Of a DNA stretch of 38,026 bases, positions 31,666-38,026 are shown piece by piece. Numbering within the stretch: position 1 is the stretch's first letter; the number at the start of each line of letters is the position of its first letter. The notes beneath the pieces were generated by a model, which was not told the DNA's origin, searched no databases, and worked only from the letters and a program-made list of their open reading frames with translations. Made by a program: the position numbers and the translations under genes. This DNA comes from Ilumatobacteraceae bacterium (lineage in GTDB: Bacteria; Actinomycetota; Acidimicrobiia; Acidimicrobiales; Ilumatobacteraceae): positions 1 to 38,026 of the forward strand of contig JANRBC010000029.1 in NCBI GenBank assembly GCA_030727685.1. Reading direction: 5' to 3'.

Positions 31666-31724
31666 CGCTGACTTAAGACTATCGTGCGCTGAACCTTTAC
31701 AAATTATTAATTTAACTTGGCGAA
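31666..31724 (-). promoter_or_regulatory. A+T-rich region upstream of phoH
   Basis: The 59 bases before phoH include a 13-base AT palindrome (AAATTA-T-TAATTT, 31701-31713). They are markedly more A+T-rich than the surroundings and the natural place for the phoH operon promoter. No -35/-10 pair can be assigned with confidence. Confidence 0.3.
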
Positions 31725-32327
31725 TTAAGCATTTTTCACGAGTTCGTCAGGCGATGAGAGACGATCAACATCGGTAGCAGACAAATTTGCAAAGTCGAGC
31801 GCGAAGTAACGCTGAGTCGATAGTGCTAAGAGTTCGACATCACCGACCAACTTGGCCATGCGAAACAGCAATTCTGCTGCGCCACCTTTCGCGGCAGGCT
31901 GATGCACTTCAGGAATATCAAAAACCAAAAGTGCACCATCACGAGCCTCAGCAGTTAATGCTTGGCGCGCGAGCATGACGTTCGCACCATGAGCATCTGC
32001 TGTCGGATCAACAACGACCCAAACTATGTAGTGAACCTGCCCTGCGCGGTAGCGATCAGGAAAGTGCTTTTCAAAATAGATTTCACTCAACCAACGAGTG
32101 GCGCGAACATCTGTAGATACAAGAGTCATCGCAACTGGCGATGAGTCACTCCAGACGACCCAAACCCGATTTGAGTCACGCGAGATTTGCTCGTTGAATT
32201 CGTCTTGATCGAGCATCTCGTGCGTTACTGTCGCCTCGGCAGTTGGCAAATAAGTCGTGCGGTAAAGACGCCACAGTTTCTCGCGCAACGCTGGATCAAC
32301 AACGTTGGAATGACGGGTTACAAACAT
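31725..32327 (-). CDS. Uncharacterised protein, possibly GNAT-like
   Basis: About 200 residues from the ATG at 32327 (MFVTRHSNVVDP). A longer frame from 32423 would overlap the divergent GGDEF-EAL gene and adds a basic 32-residue stretch, so I reject it. The alternating strands and helices (RVWVVWSDSSPVAMTLVSTD, YIVWVVVDPTAD) recall an acyltransferase (GNAT) fold, but I see no clear acetyl-CoA loop. It lies upstream of phoH on the same strand and diverges from the cyclic-di-GMP gene. Function unknown. Confidence 0.65.
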   Translation of the reverse strand: MFVTRHSNVVDPALREKLWRLYRTTYLPTAEATVTHEMLDQDEFNEQISRDSNRVWVVWSDSSPVAMTLVSTDVRATRWLSEIYFEKHFPDRYRAGQVHYIVWVVVDPTADAHGANVMLARQALTAEARDGALLVFDIPEVHQPAAKGGAAELLFRMAKLVGDVELLALSTQRYFALDFANLSATDVDRLSSPDELVKNA

Positions 32328-32416
32328 CGACGGGTACTTTCTCGGCGCACGACGCCGAACCTTGGACAAAACCCCGCCTCCCAAAAGTTTAGAACATCTG
32401 TAGTACCGTTTTCGTG

Positions 32417-34696
32417 ATGTCAAAAGCCGTTTCTCGTGCGGCGTGGGCGATGACTGGTCTGGCCATTATCGCCACCGGTCTGCATGTTTTGGGTCTCTCG
32501 ACGCTTTCGAGCGAGCTGATTTATATGATCGCCGCCGTTCAGGTTTTTGTAAGCGCGATCATTGGTATTGCAATCAACAAACCCGATCGACGCATCTGGT
32601 CTGCCCTGCTCTTGCTGATTGTGATTTTGATCGCCGCACAGATTTTTGATAACCGCGATTCAAGTGTTGTCACGACACAGGCGATCTCGGAAACTCTATT
32701 TTTGGGCGTCCAGTTGATTTTAGTTTTCGGACTATTCGTCACCGTGCAGCGCAGATTCGGTCGCGATCCAATGAATGTTGTCTATGACTCGCTGATAATC
32801 GGGCTTGGCTCATGGTTTTTGATTTGGGTCGTGTTTTTAAATCCGGCGCGAGAAATTTCGCAAGATCTTGTCTCGATTACTGCAATACGCGGTGCGACTT
32901 TGGCGTCAAGCGCGATAGTTATATTTTTGCTTGCAACTTTGTTGTTTGCCGATACCGAGAGAACGTCGGCAGTATGGTTCGCGGCTAGCGCAATCGCTTG
33001 TTCTTTGATTGGCGACTTTCTCTATGCGACAAATCAATCAGGCAGATACGAGATCTCGGACCAATTCGCTAATGCACCGTACATTGCAAGTTTGTTTTTA
33101 GTTTCGGCGACAGTGCTGCATCCGAGTGTCGCAACGATGACTTCACACTCGGCGCGGCGACTGAAGCAACCTCTTCTAGGTCGACTCGTGCTGACTACAA
33201 CTTCACTAGTTTTGCCTGTCGTGGTGTTGGCACTCACAAATCCAACAACAGATGTCGACCGAACAGTGCGAGCGATCTCAATTTTTGTTTTGGCTACAGC
33301 TGTTACATTGCGAGTGGTTTTGGCGGTTCGTGCGAACGCTGTTTTGCAGGCAAAACTTATCGATTCTGCGCAAACTGATTCGCTCACCAGTCTTCCGAAT
33401 CGTGGCTTGATGATTGAGCATGTTTCGGCGGCGTTGGAGGGTGCGCGATTCAGCGGTCTCTCGCCAACTGTTTTGTTTATCGACGTCGACAGATTCAAGA
33501 ACATCAATGACAGCCTTGGGCACTCGGCTGGTGACGATGTCTTGGTCTCAGTTGCTCAAAGATTGCGCGTGGCATTACCCGATAGATGCATCGTCGGGCG
33601 AATATCGGGCGACGAGTTTGTCGTGCTCGACGCCAAATCAAAGAACCAAAGCGATGCCGTATTGTTGGCCGACTTGGTGCTTGAAAGTTTTCACGAACCT
33701 CTGGCATTGCGCCAAGGCGATGTCTTTGTTTCTGCAAGTATCGGCGTCGCAGTTTTTGATCGCGAGATTTCAACATCGGCAGACGATTTATTGCGCAATG
33801 CAGACACCGCGATGTATCGCGCAAAAGATGCAGGACGAAACTGCGTCGCAATTTTCGACAAGTCGATGCTTGAGCGCGTCAATCAACGCTTGGCGGTAGA
33901 AACCGCTCTCTACCGGGCACTTGAACGTCGCGAACTTCGACTCGTTCATCAGCCAATAATCGATATCGACCTAGGAGACGTAATCGGGTTCGAGGCTCTG
34001 ATGCGCTGGGACATGGAAGACGGCACCAATGTCTCGCCTGCCGAATTTATTCCAATCGCTGAAGAGACTGGCATCATCGTGCCGATTGGTGCGTGGGCCT
34101 TGCTCGAGGCACTCACACACTTGCGTAGTTGGATAAACCAAGGCATCTGTCGTCGCGACGCCACGATGTCAGTCAATGTCTCACCACGACAACTACATGA
34201 TCCAAATTTTGTTGCGGTTGTCAACGAAGCATTAATGCGCTCTCGTATGCCCGCAGATCAGTTATGGCTTGAAGTAACCGAGGGCGTGATGATCACTCAA
34301 CCCGAACAGGCACTCGATACGTTGCGCAGACTCTCAGATATCGGCGTGCGCGTAGCAATTGACGACTTCGGCACTGGATATTCTTCGTTGTCATTTTTGC
34401 AGCGGTTTCCTATCCATAGATTGAAAATTGACAGAACCTTTATCAACGAGTTAGCAAGCGACGCAAACGCGCGATCTCTCGTGCGAACGATCATCGCCAT
34501 GGCGAATTCTCTCGGGCTCGACGTAGTTGCCGAAGGTGTCGAAACTGTCGAACAACTTCACGCACTCGGCGACTTGCGATGCAGCAAAGCGCAAGGCTAT
34601 TTAATTAGTCATCCAGTGACCCCAGAAACGATGGCCAGCACCGTCGCTGGTCTCGACAAAATTGGCAAATGGCCACGGTTGCGACCACTTAAGTAA
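32417..34696 (+). CDS. Membrane-bound GGDEF-EAL cyclic-di-GMP protein
   Basis: About 759 residues: some nine N-terminal membrane segments (about 1-305) as sensor, then a GGDEF domain (about 320-480) and an EAL domain (about 490-750). The GGDEF motif reads SGDEF (near residue 397), which some active cyclases tolerate, and no RxxD inhibitory site is seen at the usual place. The EAL domain looks complete: FEALMRW, NVSPRQL, LEVTEG, IDDFGTGYSSL, LKIDRTFI and EGVET, so phosphodiesterase activity is likely. GTG at 32414 is immediately followed by ATG at 32417; I choose the latter. Confidence 0.93.
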   Translation: MSKAVSRAAWAMTGLAIIATGLHVLGLSTLSSELIYMIAAVQVFVSAIIGIAINKPDRRIWSALLLLIVILIAAQIFDNRDSSVVTTQAISETLFLGVQLILVFGLFVTVQRRFGRDPMNVVYDSLIIGLGSWFLIWVVFLNPAREISQDLVSITAIRGATLASSAIVIFLLATLLFADTERTSAVWFAASAIACSLIGDFLYATNQSGRYEISDQFANAPYIASLFLVSATVLHPSVATMTSHSARRLKQPLLGRLVLTTTSLVLPVVVLALTNPTTDVDRTVRAISIFVLATAVTLRVVLAVRANAVLQAKLIDSAQTDSLTSLPNRGLMIEHVSAALEGARFSGLSPTVLFIDVDRFKNINDSLGHSAGDDVLVSVAQRLRVALPDRCIVGRISGDEFVVLDAKSKNQSDAVLLADLVLESFHEPLALRQGDVFVSASIGVAVFDREISTSADDLLRNADTAMYRAKDAGRNCVAIFDKSMLERVNQRLAVETALYRALERRELRLVHQPIIDIDLGDVIGFEALMRWDMEDGTNVSPAEFIPIAEETGIIVPIGAWALLEALTHLRSWINQGICRRDATMSVNVSPRQLHDPNFVAVVNEALMRSRMPADQLWLEVTEGVMITQPEQALDTLRRLSDIGVRVAIDDFGTGYSSLSFLQRFPIHRLKIDRTFINELASDANARSLVRTIIAMANSLGLDVVAEGVETVEQLHALGDLRCSKAQGYLISHPVTPETMASTVAGLDKIGKWPRLRPLK

Positions 34697-34743
34697 ATTC
34701 ATCGCGTCACCACGCACACGGCCCAATGAGGCAGAATAGAGCC

Positions 34744-36024
34744 ATGAGCGCACAACATTTGCCGAAAGATCTTGCACTTGAGTCAGCCGAATATCGAGTG
34801 CGTCAGGCAGGCGAATGGCTTGGTCTCGAAGACGGATTAATCGAAACAATCATTGCGCCGCGTCGAGTGCTCGAAGTTTCGATTCCGTTTAGGCATGATG
34901 ACGGCACGCGAGATCACCTTGTCGGTTGGCGCGTTCACCACAACACGACTCGTGGTCCTGCCAAAGGTGGAATTCGATATCACCCAGGCGTGACACGCGA
35001 CGAAGTTGTTGCTCTCGCAATTGGTATGTCACTTAAGACTGCAATTATGAACTTGCCTCTTGGCGGTGCAAAAGGTGGTATTGCAGTTGACCCAAAAACT
35101 TTGACTCTGCGCGAACTCGAAAAAGTTACGCGTCGTTATGTTTCAGAACTGATTCCGTTTCTTGGCCCCGACAAAGATGTGCCCGCACCTGATGTCGGCA
35201 CGAATTCCCAAGTGATGGCGTGGGTTCTTGACCAATATTCGGCAAGCGTCGGACACATCGTGCCCGGTGTTGTGACGGGCAAGCCAATTGAACTTGGTGG
35301 TTCGCTTGGTCGCGAATCGGCAACAGGTCGCGGCGCAGTTGAGGCTGCGGCGTTGGCAGGACGAGAAATGGGCCTTGCTCTCGAGGGATCAAGAATTGCG
35401 ATTCAGGGTTATGGACAAGTTGGCGCCTGGGCGGCAAGACTCGCGCAGGCTCGCGGCGCAAAGATTGTTGCTGTTGCTGATGTCGGTGGTGCAATTCACA
35501 ATGCAAATGGGCTCGACATCGCAATGATCGATCGCAAAATGCGCGAAGGCGCCAAGAGCGTCACTGAGACAGGGGCTGGCGAAGTAATCGGCAAAGGCAT
35601 TGATGGCTCGGCAAATCTATTTTCAGTTGACTGTGACATTTTAATGCCGTGCGCTCTTGGCGATGCAGTTGATGAACATACTGCTTCGAAGATCAAAGCA
35701 AAATTAATAGTCGAAGGAGCGAACGGTCCGCTGACACCAAAAGCAGACGAAGTTCTGACCGATCGCGGAATCATCGTCATGCCTGATGTTTATGCAAATG
35801 CGGGCGGCGTGACTTGCAGTTACCTTGAGCAATGCCAGAACTTTGCTCACCTCAGTTGGGACGAAGACGAAGTGAACGAAAAAGTTATCTCGCTGATGCA
35901 ATCAGCGTTCAAACGACTACATTCATTTTCGGTTGAACAGCAGTTGCCATATCGTCTGGCGGCATCGGTGCTCGGCATAAAAACGATTGCTGACTCGCAT
36001 CGCATGCGCGGACTGCATCCGTAA
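34744..36024 (+). CDS. Glutamate dehydrogenase (Glu/Leu/Phe/Val family)
   Basis: Oxidative deamination or reductive amination of glutamate and 2-oxoglutarate; hexameric, about 426 residues. The substrate-binding and catalytic lysines lie in GPAKGGIRYHPG and LPLGGAKGGI; the nucleotide-binding Rossmann segment is IQGYGQVG; PDVYANAGGVTCSYLE is conserved. I choose the ATG at 34744, preceded by GAGG, over an ATG at 34726. Cofactor preference is not readable with certainty. Confidence 0.93.
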   Translation: MSAQHLPKDLALESAEYRVRQAGEWLGLEDGLIETIIAPRRVLEVSIPFRHDDGTRDHLVGWRVHHNTTRGPAKGGIRYHPGVTRDEVVALAIGMSLKTAIMNLPLGGAKGGIAVDPKTLTLRELEKVTRRYVSELIPFLGPDKDVPAPDVGTNSQVMAWVLDQYSASVGHIVPGVVTGKPIELGGSLGRESATGRGAVEAAALAGREMGLALEGSRIAIQGYGQVGAWAARLAQARGAKIVAVADVGGAIHNANGLDIAMIDRKMREGAKSVTETGAGEVIGKGIDGSANLFSVDCDILMPCALGDAVDEHTASKIKAKLIVEGANGPLTPKADEVLTDRGIIVMPDVYANAGGVTCSYLEQCQNFAHLSWDEDEVNEKVISLMQSAFKRLHSFSVEQQLPYRLAASVLGIKTIADSHRMRGLHP

Positions 36025-36045
36025 AAATTAACTAGTCTGAGAATT

Positions 36046-36810
36046 ATGAGTAAATCGAGCGGCACAGTTGCAGAGTTCGGTTTTTATCCTTTTGAAGACG
36101 TGGCATGGGCTTACGACAAACTCTGGAGCGCCACTGCAAGTCGATGTTCTTGGCTACCTAGCGAGTTAACGCGAGCTAAAGACCCGACAGAACTTTGGCA
36201 AAGTGATGGCGCCTTCATTAGTCAAACTTGTGGTTGGCCACTTGTAACTCGTCTTGCCGAAAAGGTTCGTGTGGTTGGAGCATTTCGCCAAACGACACTC
36301 GAATCTGCGAGCCACTTTTATCGAAGCGTCGTTGTCGGCAGAGTTGACGGTACTCCGTTTGACTTTCAAGGTTCTGTTGCCGCTGTCAATGGGCCCGAGA
36401 GTCTCTCTGGATGGATAAGTCTGATCGCAGCGATTCATGGGCCGCAAGAATCTTGGCGCGGGCAGGTTCGCAAGTCGGGCTCGCATTCCGAAAGTGTGCG
36501 CATGTTGTGTCGAGGCGAGGCTGATGTTGCCTCAATAGACAGCGTGACCCTCGCTCATCTTCGAAGAATTGAACCCGAGGCAATTAATTCTTTGTTCGTG
36601 ATATGCAATGGTCCGCTTGTGCCGTGTTTGCCGATAATTGCACATCGCTCAATCACTGATTTGCAATTGAGTGAACTTCGCAACGCTTTGAGCGAATCAA
36701 CCCGCGATCCGAAGATTGCTGATGCAACCTCGGCACTATTTATCGGGGGCTTTGATGCGCTCGACTTAGATGACTATTTGCCGTTGCTGAATTTAAAGCC
36801 AAACTATTAA
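36046..36810 (+). CDS. PhnD-like periplasmic-binding-fold protein without signal peptide
   Basis: 254 residues resembling the phosphate/phosphonate ABC substrate-binding (PhnD) family: YRSVVVGRVDGTPFDFQGS, VAAVNGPESLSGW and SHSESVRMLCRGEADVASID, where the last is the usual 'GxADVAxID' ligand-lobe motif. There is no signal peptide or lipobox, and no ABC permease or ATPase gene is nearby, so it is probably a cytosolic binding or enzyme-like protein. It follows the glutamate dehydrogenase by 21 bases and may share its transcript. Confidence 0.72.
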   Translation: MSKSSGTVAEFGFYPFEDVAWAYDKLWSATASRCSWLPSELTRAKDPTELWQSDGAFISQTCGWPLVTRLAEKVRVVGAFRQTTLESASHFYRSVVVGRVDGTPFDFQGSVAAVNGPESLSGWISLIAAIHGPQESWRGQVRKSGSHSESVRMLCRGEADVASIDSVTLAHLRRIEPEAINSLFVICNGPLVPCLPIIAHRSITDLQLSELRNALSESTRDPKIADATSALFIGGFDALDLDDYLPLLNLKPNY

Positions 36811-36814
36811 TCAG

Positions 36815-38026
36815 TTAATTGTGTTGTTTCTTTAGGGCGTCAACTATCGCAGTTATCGCTTCAGGGTTCGCAATCGCTTCAAGATTGCGCACTGGTCGAC
36901 CGTTTACTGCATCAGCCACAGCCAATTCGACAAGTTTGTTGCTGCGCGTGCGCGGCAAGTCTGCAACTGAAATTACGACTGCAGGCACATGGCGCGGTGT
37001 GCACGCGTTGCGAATGCGTGTCTTCAAATCGCTGACGAGCAAATCTGTCAACGAAACTTCAGGTCGCAGTCTGACTGCTAGAACAATGCGCATATCGTTA
37101 TCGAGATCTTGGCCGAAAACAAGACTCTCGAGAACATCAGAGTGCTGTTCGACGACTCGATAAATTTCAGCAGTGCCGATGCGTACACCGCCCGGGTTGA
37201 GTGTTGTATCGCTGCGACCGTGAATCGTCATGCCACCATTTTTTGACCATGACGCAAAGTCGCCGTGGCTCCACATTCCTGGGAATCTCTCGAAATATGC
37301 TGCACGAAATTTTGGCCCTGGCGAACTTGGGCTAGGTAAACCCGAAGATCCATCGCCCCAGAAACCAAGTGGCACCGACGGAAATGGTTGACGGCAAACT
37401 AGCTCGCCCGCAGTATCGAAACTTTTTTTTAGCGAGAGAGTTTGGTCGTCGACGACATCAGTATCCATACCGAGACACGGACGTTGAATTTCGCCGGCAT
37501 AAACGCTGCTCGTTGGGTCGCCCGCAACGAAACATGCGCAGAGATCGGTGCCACCAGAAATTGAAGCAAGATGTGCGGCGGTCGAAACCTTCTCGTAGAC
37601 CCAAGCAAAACCTTCGGGCGCAAGCGGCGAACCAGTCGAACAAATCGTGCGCAAAGTTTTTAACGAATGTGTCGAAATCGGATTGATGTCTGACTTTCGA
37701 GCCGAGTCGATGAACTTGGCTGAAGTGCCAAGAAGTGTGAGTTGCTCTTGGTCGACAAGATCGAACAGTCGATTCATCGTCGGAAAACTTGGCGAGCCGT
37801 CATAGAGCACGGCAGTGGCGCCACTTGCGAGAACCGAGACGAGCCAGTTCCACATCATCCAACCAGTCGTTGTGAAGTACATGACTCGATCGTCGGTTTT
37901 GATGTCGCAATGCAGTTGGTGTTCTTTGAGATGCTGAAGCAATACCCCGCCGGTGCGATGCACGATACATTTCGGCACACCAGTTGTGCCCGACGAGTAA
38001 AGCACATACCAAGGATGATCAAATTC
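36815..38026 (-). CDS. Acetoacetyl-CoA synthetase, 5' end cut by the window
   Basis: ANL-family ligase activating acetoacetate. The frame continues past the GTG at 38005 to the right edge with EFDHPWYVLYSSGTTGVPK, the adenylation P-loop with its normal upstream sequence, so the N-terminal part (about 250 residues) is outside. Other marks: FTTTGWMMWNW (AACS/ACS type), ASISGGTD, MWSHGDFASW, GRSDTTLNPGGVRIGTAEIY and the late PRTRSNKLVELAV with the catalytic Lys. The GTAEIY form separates acetoacetyl-CoA from acetyl-CoA synthetases. It is convergent with the PhnD-like gene. Confidence 0.9.
   Translation of the reverse strand, partial: EFDHPWYVLYSSGTTGVPKCIVHRTGGVLLQHLKEHQLHCDIKTDDRVMYFTTTGWMMWNWLVSVLASGATAVLYDGSPSFPTMNRLFDLVDQEQLTLLGTSAKFIDSARKSDINPISTHSLKTLRTICSTGSPLAPEGFAWVYEKVSTAAHLASISGGTDLCACFVAGDPTSSVYAGEIQRPCLGMDTDVVDDQTLSLKKSFDTAGELVCRQPFPSVPLGFWGDGSSGLPSPSSPGPKFRAAYFERFPGMWSHGDFASWSKNGGMTIHGRSDTTLNPGGVRIGTAEIYRVVEQHSDVLESLVFGQDLDNDMRIVLAVRLRPEVSLTDLLVSDLKTRIRNACTPRHVPAVVISVADLPRTRSNKLVELAVADAVNGRPVRNLEAIANPEAITAIVDALKKQHN

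Noticed and set aside
32328..32423. 32-residue N-terminal extension of the uncharacterised protein upstream of phoH
   Set aside because: It would overlap the GGDEF-EAL start and is a basic, low-quality stretch; the ATG at 32327 is more credible.
33034..33507. 157-codon open frame on - inside the GGDEF-EAL gene
   Set aside because: Antisense shadow without any family signature or start context.

Overview
The window looks like chromosomal core DNA from an actinobacterium of moderate G+C content. I infer the Acidimicrobiia, for example a freshwater or marine Ilumatobacter-like lineage. The basis is actinobacterial neighbourhoods (recO next to a UppS-family gene; phoH-ybeY-corC; a kinase followed by a GerMN lipoprotein as in MtrAB-LpqB), a menaquinone pathway, an F420-type luciferase-like oxidoreductase, and frequent GTG/TTG starts with few Shine-Dalgarno sequences. 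The lineage is an inference from gene content only. I see no rRNA, tRNA, CRISPR array, insertion sequence or prophage. No stretch longer than 300 bases lacks a gene; the largest gap is about 168 bases (11883-12050).

Layout. 1-1.9 kb: end of an acyl carrier protein gene and fabF on +, facing fabZ on -. 1.9-5.8 kb: a minus-strand operon reading ABM monooxygenase, trpC, trpF, trpB, trpA, a 42-codon peroxiredoxin remnant, fabZ. 5.9-9.3 kb: glyS, recO and a UppS-like gene lacking the catalytic motif on -, with a second, active-site-bearing uppS diverging on +. 9.3-14.1 kb: a DinG-type helicase, then a divergent response regulator and histidine kinase-lipoprotein pair. 14.1-17.5 kb: a large membrane protein, era and a small membrane protein. 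17.6-20.2 kb: a MaoC-fold hydratase, an F420-type oxidoreductase and an acyl-CoA dehydrogenase. 20.3-26.9 kb: menaquinone genes (menG, menF, menD, menH, menA, menE) that change strand almost at every gene. 26.8-28.8 kb: an MFS transporter and an SDR. 28.8-32.3 kb: phoH, ybeY, corC and an uncharacterised protein. 32.4-38 kb: a membrane GGDEF-EAL protein, glutamate dehydrogenase, a PhnD-like protein without signal peptide, and an acetoacetyl-CoA synthetase cut by the window end.

The most interesting signal is the pair of cis-prenyltransferase-family genes at 7951-9272. The plus-strand protein keeps the catalytic DGNGRWA motif and substrate-binding arginines, but has Lys at the conserved metal-site Glu and stops before the C-terminal RxG motif. 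The minus-strand protein is the mirror image: it has lost the catalytic Asp and the arginines but keeps the Glu and ends in RRFGG. This complementary loss is what one expects of an obligate two-subunit enzyme like eukaryotic DHDDS/NgBR (Rer2/Nus1). A second unusual feature is an in-frame internal deletion of a Bcp-type peroxiredoxin gene, still sitting between trpA and fabZ with tight spacing on both sides.
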